From: Rostratula benghalensis
Lineage: Eukaryota > Chordata > Aves > Charadriiformes > Rostratulidae
Direction of reading: 5' to 3'
Assembly (NCBI GenBank): GCA_013399305.1
Contig: VXAI01000374.1
Coordinates: forward strand, 248,001-312,000
DNA length: 64,000 nt
Part shown: in pieces, positions 11,327 to 21,848 of the stretch
Layout of the letters: each line of letters starts with the position of its first letter
How positions within the stretch are numbered: the first letter of the stretch is position 1
Made by a program: the position numbers and the translations under genes
The notes under the pieces: generated by a model
The model's database searches: none
What the model saw: the letters and a program-made list of their open reading frames with translations, nothing else
Told to the model about the DNA's origin: nothing

Positions 11327-11795
11327 CTAAAGAGACCCAGCTCCCTCAGCCTTTCATCATAGGGGAGATGCCCCACTCCCTTCATCACCTTTGTGGCTCT
11401 ATGCTGGACTCTCTCCAGCAGTTCCCTGTCCCTCTGGAACTGAGGGGCCCAGAACTGGACACACTATTCCAGATGGGGTCTCACCAAGGCAGAGTAGAGG
11501 GGGAGGCCTTCTGGAGTGTCAGCCACTCCTCCCAGTTTGGTGTCATCAGCAAACTTGCTGATCATGCACTCCATTCCCTCATCCAAGTCATTGATGAATA
11601 TACTAAATAGTACTGGTCCCAGTACTGATCCCTGAGGGACTCCACTAGGTACAGGGATCCAACCAGACTCCATCCCATTGACCACCACTTTCTGGCTTCT
11701 GTCCTTCAGCCAGTTCTTGATCCACCTCACTTCCCCATCGTCCAGGCCACACTTCCTCAGTTTCCCCACGAGGATGCTGTGTGTGTCTAATGCAC
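11327..11795 (-). mobile_element. CR1 LINE, internally deleted, truncated at both ends
   Basis: On the minus strand the frame from 11811 to 11464 reads [49 protein letters not shown] and [19 protein letters not shown], all RT core. It then has ADTPEG joined to [13 protein letters not shown] and a TAG stop. Downstream the [14 protein letters not shown] block ends abruptly at about 11327 and unrelated sequence begins. The normal CR1 3' UTR and terminus are therefore missing. Loss of the 3' end is unusual, because CR1 insertion normally preserves it, so later deletion or rearrangement is likely. By eye it is nearly identical to 9676-9958. Confidence 0.93.
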
Positions 11796-13499
11796 TCCTC
11801 TTACTCTGCAACTGCTTTCTGCCAACAAAAGGTACTGGAGCAACGTATTGGGCCTACAGTAAAAAAAAAAAAAAAAAAAAAAAGTGCTCCATCCCATGCA
11901 GGCCTATTTGGTAGTATTAATCTATCCAACCCAGATAATAGGGATGGAAAAGATCCAGGGGGGTAGATTTGGTACAGGTAACAAAGCTCCTATGCTTGCT
12001 TGAATGTGTGGCCAAAAAATCTGCATCACCGCTGACTCACGCTCGGGCTAGAAAGGCTCTGAGTACGTATTACAGCATGGGCCTGGCTGGGTCTGAGAGC
12101 AGTAGGTGTTGTGCTGAATGTCTTAGGTGTCCACCAGCAGCCCTAGCCAGGAAACCTGCAGGCCAGACAAGAAACCATCATCAACACCATCTCTGCAGCT
12201 GGTCAAGCAACCCGCTCGCAACCTGACCTTCACCCCGAGAGCCTCCCATCTAGCCACCTTTGTTCCATGCCTATTAAGCCTTCCCTTGCTTCTATTACCT
12301 GACAAAAATTATAATCAATAGCAACAAACATTGACTAGCAATGCCACATCTGCAATGAGGCCCCACATGAAGCATTCTTTGCTTACTCAAGCTGGAATGA
12401 AACAGGGAGAGTTTGCTGAATGCAGACCTCTACAATCAGTGGAACTACTTGCATTTATTCCTGATGAAAATCTGGCCTAGTAATTTAGGAATTAGGAAAA
12501 AAATAAAGCTGGGTTGATGGTTTTCAGCATGAAATAAGTAAATATGAATACTTCGTGATATGATGTCTCTTCTTGTGCTGTTCTTTCTTTTGGTTAATCT
12601 CATTATTGTAAATTAGGGAGTTTCTCTGGCAATTTAAAAGGTGTACTCACACACATACAAAGAAAATAAACAAAGTCTTTTGCTTCAGATCTCAGGTGCA
12701 GTCAATTTATTCTTTCAGCCTCTTGGCTTAAAAACCGTAAGATTTTGGTGTCTTTGTTTGTATCAAAGTCACACACAAACTGCAACAGCCCCATCTCACA
12801 TCCACTCGAATTCAGGAACACTACTGCTCTGATTTCACAGTGACCTGAAAATACCTCTGTATTCTCTTTGTTTCTACCTGGTTCTTTATACCCATTCTTC
12901 AATTATGCAGCAGAAAAATTAAAAGTACCTTCTAATTGAGGGTAATCCAAAATGAAAGCTGGCTAGAAGGCTGAAAGCAAAGAGCTGAATAGGATATCCT
13001 TTACTTACACCAAAGAGTCCCACGATAGCAGCTAGAAGAGGATGATGGCTTTCTTCCATATAGCCAGGTTGTACTTGCTGTATAGTAATACAGAACCACA
13101 GAACGCAGAGCAATGAACAGTGATGTAGTGTAGTCCTTGGCTACTGCAAATTAGCTTCCTACTCTGCACATACCACAGTGCACACTCTGGGACTATGATC
13201 CCAGTGCTCAGAAATGCCCATTTCCTCTAAGAATGCCTCAAGTTGAGCAGGAACAGTTCCTGAGAGTAAGATGGGAGGGACCAATATAAGAAACCTCATG
13301 ATAAAATAATGTTTTCATTAACATGACAATTAGAACAAATATCTGGGAGACTTCAGGTAATGTCACAACTTTAAGGCAACCTGGAAGCACTTAAATTACA
13401 TATTTAAAATTGTCAGCACTCAGGTAACTGTCTATTATGCTGCTTTGATGACCTTATTAGCACCTTTAGGAGAACCCTGGTTCTTCGACTTTATATGCT
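11796..13499. other. Non-coding stretch, no gene recognised
   Basis: The segment holds an A23 homopolymer at 11861-11883 and otherwise no recognisable repeat. Short open frames are present on both strands without domains. No exon with convincing splice signals was found. Confidence 0.5.
11861..11883. repeat. A23 homopolymer
   Basis: An uninterrupted run of 23 A residues lies about 65 bp outside the 5' end of the inverted CR1 copy. I found no retroposed gene body or target-site duplication to make it the tail of a processed copy. Confidence 0.9.
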
Positions 13500-13945
13500 G
13501 TGCAGTGGTGATGGTCTCAAGGTACAGTATGTACAGTATGTCTCTGAAACCATCACAGACATGGGCAGGTAAGAACAGCAGAGCTTTCCACCTATCCATC
13601 AGGGACCAAAATTAAGAATTCCACTTACATGGAACTCTCAGAGCCAATTTCCAAGGGGATTTTAATCTAGATCTTTAAAAAACATTTTTGAATACAGGGG
13701 ACTCCATGGGGTAAGATTTTAAAATTATGTGAGTCTGTCTGCCAGTAGTTAAAGTTCTGTAACAGTTAAAATTCCTCCCATTCCCTGTGAGCATGTGTCC
13801 TAAAGCAAAGAATATGAAGGTCTCCTGCCAGCTCACAGAAAACACTGAGCAAGAGGATCTTGCAGAATCTGAATTAGTTGGATTTATGCTCATCTTATTT
13901 AGAAAAAATATTATGTTCTAGCTCCCAAAAGTACACTGAGCTGCC
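13500..13945 (+). repeat. Diverged local direct duplication, copy A
   Basis: This segment aligns by eye with 14900-15285. Shared blocks in order include CAATTTCCAAGG, ATTTTAATCTAG, AATACAGG, AAGATTTTAAAA, GTTAAAATTCC, TATGAAGGTCTCC, GGATCTTGCAGAAT, TTAGTTGGATTT and AAATATTATGT. Similarity in the core is roughly three quarters, with small indels. It does not match CR1. It may be an old tandem duplication or two insertions of an unclassified repeat. A GTACAGTAT doublet lies at 13522-13539. Confidence 0.75.
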
Positions 13946-14899
13946 CATCTCCCTGGGGCCCTGCTGTACTCAGCATAGGGAGATTACTCTAAAGCATGAA
14001 CTTGGCCCTCTAGGAATGTCCTACAAACTACAAAGACAAACTACAAACTACAACAGGTCAAGAGCTAATCTCATTTCCTTCATTAGATACCTGAAACTAC
14101 TGGATTAATCCAGACTGCCTGGGAATTGTTAAATTTAGCAATAACGATACCTGGCTGCATGACTGTGGAATAACAGGAGAGCAATAAAGAGTGAAGATTT
14201 TTGCCCTTCCTGTTATGACTTGTGCAAAGCATTTTGGACTGCATTAGTCTTTGCAAGCAGACAGTCACGTAGTGCAAGAAAACTTCCACACGTACCAACA
14301 CTATTTACTATCAGATCCAAAAATCAGGTAATGGTTTCTCACATTGTAACTCTTAACTGAGGGGTAATCCCCCCAATTTCACTTCCTATTCTCATTGTAG
14401 CTGCTGCTTATTGCCATAATCCCTGTAAATAAACTTGCTTTATGACACACCAATTCATCCTTAGACTCAGACTTGGCCCTCATGAGTTATTACCAGCAGG
14501 ATAAGATCCATTGAGAGATGTGAACATAGGCTCAGTCACCCAATAAACAACTTGTTACCAAATGGGCATAATCCTTTTATCAGATTACACCCAGATGCAT
14601 TGGATTCTCTAGTGGTTTTCTGGGATCAATTAGAAGCAGCAGCAGCATTACAGGAAAGAAAAAAAACGCTTACCGAGGAATTTTGTCACTGGAAGGATTT
14701 CTCAGCTGTAAAACAGCTAGGCTGTTAAAAAATCAGGTAGGTTTACAGGACAGCAGCAACTCATACCATCTGAAAAGGCTTCCTCTTAAGCTCAACTGGG
14801 CACTGAAGTTTATCCCAGAGCACCCAGTTCATGAGATGATTTATGTGCAGAGTGCCAGGACAGTAACTAGAATAGCTCCTGTGCGCTGACTGTGCGCTG
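13946..14899. other. Non-coding spacer between duplication copies
   Basis: This roughly 0.95-kb spacer has no recognised gene or repeat. Frames are short and without domains. Confidence 0.45.
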
Positions 14900-15285
14900 G
14901 CAACAGTGATGGTTGCACACAGCCATTTACATGAACTGCCAGAACTAGCATGAAGATTAGAAGACTTCTATTCATACTTCAAAATTTCCAAGGGCATTTT
15001 AATCTAGTTCTTTAATTTTTATTTTTTTTTTAATACAGGAAATGCCACAGGACAAGATTTTAAAACTGCGGGAGTCTGCTTGTCTGACTTCAGGCATAAA
15101 GAGTTAAAATTCCACCCGAGTCCCCATGCCTACATGTCCTACCATCAAAGGGTATGAAGGTCTCCAGTACATCCAAAGAAAGCACCAAGCAAGGGGATCT
15201 TGCAGAATGTTAATTAGTTGGATTTGTCCTTAACTAATTCAGACTAAATATTATGTCCTTTCTTCCAGAAGTACTGAACTGCCCA
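14900..15285 (+). repeat. Diverged local direct duplication, copy B
   Basis: This is the partner of 13500-13945, in the same orientation and offset by about 1.34 kb. The order of shared blocks is conserved. A T-rich insertion after ATTTTAATCTAG (about 15012-15030) and a GAACTGCC block close to the right end mark indels. The upstream portion before about 14983 aligns more weakly (CAGTGATGG and TTACATG blocks). Confidence 0.75.
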
Positions 15286-16562
15286 AGGATTTTGGTCAAG
15301 TAAACCTTTTCACTTCTTTTTTTTTTTTAAATTTTGAATAAATTGTTTTAGTTGGAGGTTAACTGGAATAAATATATAGGTTACAACATTTGATATATAA
15401 GGCAGTGTTTCTTAAGTGTAGGAAACGTAATTTTTTGTAAGGATTTTTTTAAATGTTGCCACACAGCTCCTGCAGGAGTAGGGTAGGACTCCAAGGCTGT
15501 ACTACTGCAATGTTGATACGTGAAGTCCAGCAGGATGGGAATCCAGTGCTGAGTTTACTAAAGACATGTCCTTTTACCCTGCTAACCACAAAGGTTATTA
15601 CATAGTCTGTACTGTTTTTAACACAAATAACTACATGGGATTACATTTTCCATATCAGAAAGGGGCTGGGGGGGGGGAGGGGAGGAGGGATGGACACGTG
15701 TGCACAGGGAGAGCAAAGCGAGGTGTGAATTTACCAATTAAATTTGAAGCAGGACTCTCATGGAGTCTGCTGTCACAGATGCCTAACTTGCAAAATAGTG
15801 AGAATTTAGGCTCTGTGGCCTGAGTGAAAGACTGTAATTTCGATTAGGAATTAATAGTTGCCCCTATCTGCTGATTTTAGAGCCCTGTTTTTCCTCATTG
15901 TTTCTTCCTGAGAATCCTACTGTTTATAAAATTGAAAAATCAAGCTGAGCTGAATGTCCAATGCCTTCATAATGATTGAATTGCTCTTTCTGTGCATGTG
16001 ATTGACAGCATCAGAAAAGAGCGTTTTCCATAGCTAACAAGCACTCACTTTAGCTTCATTTTATCTGCCCTTGCTTGGGATCATTCAGCTCTCGAAAAGA
16101 AAACCACTGGGAATGACCTTCTTGTTGATAACCTCCTAATAACTCAGATATTAAACCCAGTTCTGATAGACAGATGCTGGAGGAATTTCACACAAATAAT
16201 GCAAAATATCCTTCCATAGCTCTCAAAAGCAGCAAAGCTTTTCTTGAACTTACTTGGCAAAGAATCTGTGTGAGGTTAAAGATCATTGTTCTGTTGTTCA
16301 CATTATTGTCTGTGCAGGGGAAAACACTGATTCAGGTAGGCATTATTTTCAATATTAGTTTTAAGTCACTGTAACTTTCTAGCCTTCTGTGGCATCACCA
16401 CCGCTTTATTCTCATGTGTGGAACAAAAGAGTCAGACCACACTGTGTATTTTGGCATTGCAAGTCTTGCTACCTAAAGTCACAGATTATTCACTTCTCAT
16501 AGAAATAACATACTACTAGATCTGTTTTTTTTCCATTATTTCAAGTGCTGTTAACTTTAGAA
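15286..16562. other. Non-coding stretch with a G-rich tract
   Basis: No gene is recognised. A G-rich tract at 15668-15690 is followed by further G runs and is the only unusual composition. T-rich runs occur around 15318-15329. Confidence 0.5.
15668..15690 (+). repeat. G-rich tract, possible G-quadruplex
   Basis: An uninterrupted G run is followed by GGGG and GGAGGG blocks on the plus strand within about 25 bp, enough G runs for quadruplex folding. Formation is inference only. Confidence 0.5.
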
Positions 16563-16760
16563 ACTCTTAGGAAATAGAGGTGGGAGGGACCTCAAGAGAA
16601 TATCTCTTCAGTTCACCTACCCACAGCAGCATCAAATAGACTAAGCATGCAGGACAGACGCTTACCCAGATTGTTCTTAAAAAGAGCTAATAGCAGTCAG
16701 GGTTTAAGGTCTCCAAGCCTGCCATTCAGGTGATTCTGAATGACACTGAGCTGCCTAATA
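16563..16760 (-). mobile_element. Ancient CR1/L3-like LINE fragment
   Basis: Read antisense, the block GAGGTGGGAGGGACCTCAAG followed by CAGGACAGACGCTTACCCAG and TTGTTCTTAAAAA matches the 3' untranslated region of old amniote CR1/L3 elements. Those typically read GGGACCTCAAGAGATCATC, then GACAGATGTTTGTCCAAC, then CTGTTCTTAAAAAC. The copy is heavily diverged and its right boundary is vague. Confidence 0.6.
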
Positions 16761-17825
16761 TTATGAGCTGCACCTTCTTGGAAAAAAAAAAATTCTACTA
16801 AAATACTACATTAGATATGATACGTCCTTTTCAGCATTCTCCATATATGTATTACAAAGCCAGCTATATAATATCAGTGCACTGTCTAAACATAGTCTAC
16901 ATTCATGGAAACTCACCTAATGACTTCTGAAGCCAGATACTGCAACAGCTGATATCTATAACCAGGCTATTTTAAACAACCTAAATTAATGCTCAGAATC
17001 AAGGTAAGTCCTATTACAAATGATAAAGCAACAAGTATCTCCCAATTAAACCATCTGAGGGTAACTAAAAAAACCCAAAAAACAAAACCCTACAATACAT
17101 AAAACCAAACTCCAAAACAACCCAGAAATATTGCATTCCCTCCAGTCTCTTTATCATCTTTACTTAAGCAAGCTCAGCTGATATTATTACCCAGTGCTTT
17201 AGAAAATCTGGCTATTTAAGCCTCTATATATGAACCTACCCGTGCTGAAATATATCCCTGTAAAGACACTGATGGTAGAGAGAAAGCCTGATTTCCACAG
17301 AGAAACATCATTATCCCTTGTTCTGAGATAACAGAGATGTCTCTAGACTAACAGTATGTACAAGGCAGCACAATGACACTAGAAACTGAGAGAGGCAGAG
17401 CTCCCTTTGCTTTCACAACCCAGTGCTCAGACAAAGGACGTGCAAACTCCGAGGCAGAGGGGACTGAGGGGCCATTTTCTCCTATGAGCACCCAGAATTG
17501 ATTTGATTCAATGTGCAGTCAGTGCTCAAGAGAAGCTGGAAGAGGTGGAAAAAATATCAGTGGCAAGATTGTATCCCAGTACCTGCACTTGTTTGACTTC
17601 AGGTATGTTTTACTGGAAAAGATGTTGTTATAGCACGAGAAAGTCCATGAGAACCTAAAGTCACACAAGGTCAGAAAAGTGAAAACAAAGAATGTAATTT
17701 TTGAGTTAGGGACAGTAAGCAGTGCAGAAAATGAACAAGTAGAATACTAACGGAGCAAGGTGTTGGTGGTGGGAAGACTCAGGAGATGGTAACTGCAACA
17801 TAAGGATCAGCCCTGATCCAAGGAG
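16761..17825. other. Non-coding stretch, no gene recognised
   Basis: The sequence is AT-rich, stop-dense in all frames, and has no recognised repeat. An AGGTAAGTCC donor-like site near 17000 has no open upstream exon. Confidence 0.5.
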
Positions 17826-17970
17826 TAATGGAAGAAGATGTACCTGCCTACAGGCCTAGCCAGTAAAGACTCTTTCAATGCTCCACTGAGATATTGAGTG
17901 GGTTAATGTTTAGCCTACTAGATGATTCATTCCATTGTGTCTGTTAGCCTACAACTATCTCTTCACCTTT
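17826..17970 (+). repeat. Second local direct duplication, copy A
   Basis: The segment TAATGGAAGAAGATGTACCT continuing through CTGGCCTAGCC-like and TTTCAATGCTCCA blocks recurs at 18546 with few mismatches. About 55 bp (near 17897-17953) are absent from the other copy, after which TCTTCACCTTTTT aligns again. It is not a CR1. Confidence 0.75.
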
Positions 17971-18275
17971 TTCATTTATGTGTATCATGCTTACAATCTA
18001 TTTGTACACAGAAATGACCCAGAGAACAAAGGTTATGACACACGTAAGAAAAATACATAAATGCATAGTGGAAAAGACAAAAATACACTAGACTAAGAAA
18101 TAGCACATTCTGGCTTTTTTTTAGGAATCGTCAGATTTAATCAGATAACGAGTAGTTAGCTCTGTATTTTCTACCTGGTGTAATATCAGATCAATAGGAG
18201 ATGGATATTGCCCCCCGCCCCATTCTCAAAATCTGTGAAGATCACCTTAAATGCTCAGGTCAACGTGATCCTTAC

Positions 18276-18423
18276 CTGGTTGCTGATGTTGACAGCCACA
18301 GTCCTTCGATGCAGGGCTTTAACTGAATTAGATGTTCCTGCAGTCACTGATTCATTGCCATAGTATTCACTGCAGCTCTGCTGAAAAATCTGCAACACTC
18401 CCAGTCCTTCAGAGGTAACCTTA
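18276..18423 (-). other. Candidate internal exon of unidentified gene
   Basis: On the minus strand an acceptor-like ATTCTCTTCCCAG precedes 18423 and a strong donor, CAACCAG followed by GTAAGG, follows 18276. The 148-bp segment is open in one frame. It enters at phase 2 (one base completes a codon) and leaves at phase 0. The 49 codons begin KVTSEGLGVLQIFQQSC and end HRRTVAVNISNQ. I recognise no family. The polypyrimidine tract is moderate, and a chance open stretch of this length between splice-like sites is quite possible in 64 kb. It lies between the two copies of the 17.8/18.5 kb duplication. Confidence 0.2.
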
Positions 18424-18545
18424 CTGGGAAGAGAATTTTTTCCATTGCAGAAGCAAAGATACAAACAGTTTAGCAATGAATCATTTTTATGTGGCTGCTG
18501 GAACTTTAGTCTGAATTAGGGCTGTATTTACATAAATCAGTGTGG

Positions 18546-18625
18546 TAATGGAAGAAGATGTACTTGCCTACTGGCCTAGCCAGGACAGACTGTTTCAATG
18601 CTCCATTGAGGTCTTCACCTTTTTT
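18546..18625 (+). repeat. Second local direct duplication, copy B
   Basis: This is the partner of 17826-17970, offset by 720 bp in direct orientation. It carries TAATGGAAGAAGATGTACTT, CTGGCCTAGCC and TTTCAATGCTCCATTGAG, then GTCTTCACC. It ends beside the A/GA simple repeat. Confidence 0.75.
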
Positions 18626-18631
18626 TAGTTT

Positions 18632-18700
18632 AAAAAAAAAAAAAAAAAAAAAGAGAGAGAGAGAGAGAGAGAAGGAGGGAGGGAAAGAAAGAGAAGTTGA
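18632..18700 (+). repeat. A21 plus (GA)n purine tract
   Basis: An A run at about 18632-18652 passes into alternating GA and then GGAGGG/AAAG purine sequence to about 18700. The strand is almost purely purine, a sequence type able to form triplex or slipped structures. Confidence 0.9.
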
Positions 18701-18983
18701 AAAAGAATAGGAGCTGCAGTGACATTCAGGAGAATAATGTGCTGCTGCTAATCAGTGTCTAACCACTAATGACAAGCTATGGATATATGTATGAACAGCC
18801 TTAGTAAAAAAGACCTATTCCAATCACAGAAAAGCAGCCAATGCCAAGGTTGTAATGTTACCAATTCAATCATAAAAGCTTTCAGCCTTAATTTGTAATG
18901 CTGGATTCATTACTCAAAAGTGCCCTGGTCTTCCTATTGTCTTCTAAAAAAGTTTCTGGGGTCTGGGGTAACTTTTAGTTTGG

Positions 18984-19745
18984 TCACACCATGGTCAGCT
19001 CCTTCAAAGATGTCTCAAAAATCAAATTGAGAATGGCATTTCCTCTCTTTTCTTTACATGTGTTAAAAAAACCCAATATATACTCCCAAATTGGGTTTGC
19101 TCTTGTTTTGGGGTCTTTTTTNNNNNNNNNNNNNNNNNNNNNNNNNNNNNNNNNNNNNNNNNNNNTTTTGGTTTTGTTTTTTTGTTTTTTTTTTTCAAGG
19201 TCAGATAGTCTCCAGCAGTCCCACCTGGGAATAATCAAATCCCAGCTACCAAACTCCCCACTTTGGTATCTGAAAGCAGATGCATTGGGCACTGAGCCAT
19301 TTATTTCCAAGCCTGGCACATCACCAACTGCAGGACTATTCTTGGCAATATGGTTCATAACAGTAAGTGTTTCTGAAGTGCTTCTCATTAAATTATAAGC
19401 ACAAGCTGATGGTAATTCCCCCTTGATGTAGAATATGCCTTTGCAATGCTGGGAGCCCACGAGGAGCCTTGCAGAAGAACACGCAGGCTCAGACAGACAA
19501 ATTTCCAGGGCAAACTCTGTGCCTCGTGTTTCCTGCAGCAAGACCAAGAGGCAAATCATGAGAAGCAAGAGCCCAGAGGCTGTGGTGCAGGATGGTTTTT
19601 CTGCATTAGTGCTCAAAAGTCTGCCCCTTCTCTGCAGGCTTTTGAAAACAAAAAATCTCCAGCAACTCTTAGGCTCCCAAATCCCCCTGGTTTTGGCAGT
19701 TTCACTGAGAATAAACAAGGAAGACACGATTTGCCAAAGGCTCAT
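18984..19745 (-). other. Long open stretch across an assembly gap, status unknown
   Basis: A minus-strand frame is open for 253 codons, counting across the N run. It includes a hydrophobic stretch LLLLMICLLVLL followed by QETRGTEFALEICLSEPAC and a cysteine-containing segment, so part of it looks superficially like a signal peptide plus ectodomain. An acceptor-like TTTATTCTCAG lies near 19704 and a donor-like CAGGTGGG near 19228. However, two plus-strand frames are also open over 19435-19806, so the block is simply stop-poor. The real sequence inside the gap is unknown, and I recognise no homologue. I do not call it a gene. Confidence 0.15.
19122..19165. other. Assembly gap (44 Ns)
   Basis: A run of N separates T-rich flanks (CTTTTTT before it, TTTTGGTTTTG after it). 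The true length and sequence are unknown. The poly-T context suggests a homopolymer assembly failure. Confidence 0.99.
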
Positions 19746-21826
19746 GAAAATGCAGCAGGGGAATGCCTGTCCCCTGTGGCATATTTTAGCCCTCTACACT
19801 AAATAAAGCCATATTTCAAGATTTTGCTATAGACGTAAATGCTCAGTCTCATAGCATCTTTAGAGGGATGTGTAGTGATATATATACACACACATGAAAA
19901 CCTCTGAGTTCCTTGATGGCAAGGAGCTTTCTGGCTAACAAGTATGCTACTATTATATACTGCCTGTTTTGCCAGGATACCAGTTTGAAGTATTGCTACC
20001 AGCCTTGTCTCGCCCAACATATTGGCCCTTAAGCTGGTTCCCCTATGAGGAGCCCTACTATCACGTCCACATGTAATCAGGCCTGTGCAGCTGCTTACAT
20101 ATTCTTTTTAATTGGATTGAAGTTAATCACAGTAGGATTAATTTGAAGAGATCAAGGAAACGGAGCGATTTTTGGTGGAGAGCAGATGGTTTCTTCTGGA
20201 TGGAATAAAGCTCTGAAAGCAATATGAGATGTTTAACTTTTCAGGTTTATCGAGATTAAAAGCTCAATGATTCTGTAACTTGACTATAGTATATTTAATC
20301 ACATCTATGCCACGTCAGTGAAGAATCCTTTAGAAATTAATGGTGGATTTTCAAAAAAAAAGTGACTTACTGACAAATACCAGCAACTGACTACCACCAA
20401 ATACTGTGAAGGGAGCTTTGAAAACATAATTATTCCCAAGCAAACACAAGTTAAGCACTGTTGTTTTCATGAGAACCAAGAACATCCTGCCTCTCCAAAA
20501 GGCATAAGGTGTAACTGTTAAAAATTAACCATAGTAAATGGTCTGGCAGTTCAGCACTGATTTGTGATTTCATCTGTTTCCTTTTTTGCCCTCCAAATAG
20601 AGTTATTGTAACTGAGTTGAATGTCAAAGGACAGAGTAAGTATATAGCCTCTTTAAATTAGGCCACTAAATTTCAACCACCTAAAACCTTGGGCACATTT
20701 GAAAATCTGGACTTGAAAGGTTACAAAAAAACTTGAAGAATCATTTCATTAATGAGCTGCTGTTCTTTTTCCATCTCTTACATATGCACATAAAATATAT
20801 TTGCCCCTTCCCATGCTCAAATGCAGACACCCCAATTTCTCTACAGAGTCAGAGCTCGCTGAAGTGCTGTAGTTTGTATGTGATGTATATATTACGTAGG
20901 AAAGAAGTACATTGCTACAATGAGGATGCAAACTAGATGAAGCTGAGCCAGGACTAGAGATAGCAGGTCTGAGGAGCAAGGGAAGCAGTCTGGGGATAAC
21001 CCACACAGAGTAACACCGGTGTGCCCCTCAAACTCCATAAAGGAGAAAGTTTTCCAAAAATGACAAGCAGGTGTAAAAACCTTAGGTCTTCAATCACAAC
21101 AAAAAAAAAAAAAAAAAAAAGGACACCTAGAGCTCAGTCACACTCCATAGTCACTTCCTGAATCTAGTGCAAACAAAGCCATTTCACTCCCATATAGTGT
21201 CAAAAAAAAGAAAAAAAAAAGCTCCATCAACCATTTTGAAGTTGAACACAATAAAGTCTAGGCTTGCACAATTCCTTTTCATAACATGTCTTCTAAGGGT
21301 AATGTAGATATCTGGGACGAGCAGGACTAATGAAAAAATCTAAACAGAGATACTGGATTTCATTATTATTTTTTTTAGCACAATTTCTCCCAAATCTGAT
21401 AAACCAATTCAGTTCTGCCTACAATTTTTCTCTTCTACTGAGTTTAGGGCAAAAACCAGAAGTGTAAGTTTTATACCACCACATTTCCATTTAATTTCTA
21501 AGAGCACTAAACAGCAATGATTATTCAGCTAGATTTGCCCTTCAAAATGAGTATCTTGACTTACTTAAGTCTACCCACTTTAATTATATCCAATTATCTT
21601 GTGTAGGGATATTAAATAACATACATCAGTAATATTAGCAGGGTCAGAATACCATTATGGTGAAATGCATTCCTTCATCTAAAGCTTCTAATCAGAGCTC
21701 CCCTGTGATGCAAGACACTTCCCTGAAGATATGACCCCTCATCTTCCACTAACTGAAAGTACGACAGCCTTCATTATCATAATGGATAAGAGCCCAACAA
21801 ACAGCCACAAGGTTATTTTCACGCAC

Positions 21827-21848
21827 AAAAAAAAAAAAAAAAAAAAAA
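21827..21848. repeat. A22 homopolymer
   Basis: An uninterrupted run of 22 A residues, one of several in this window (also 21101-21120 and 30493-30509). No SINE or processed-gene body is visible upstream. Confidence 0.9.

Noticed and set aside
11796..11883. A23 run as the tail of a processed pseudogene or SINE
   Set aside because: No gene-like body or flanking target-site duplication was seen. The same holds for the A runs at 136, 21101, 21827 and 30493.
13500..13567. Plus-strand segment between GTGCAG and GCAGGTAAG as an exon
   Set aside because: It consists largely of a GTACAGTAT doublet and lies inside a non-coding local duplication, and the matching site in the other copy is not conserved.
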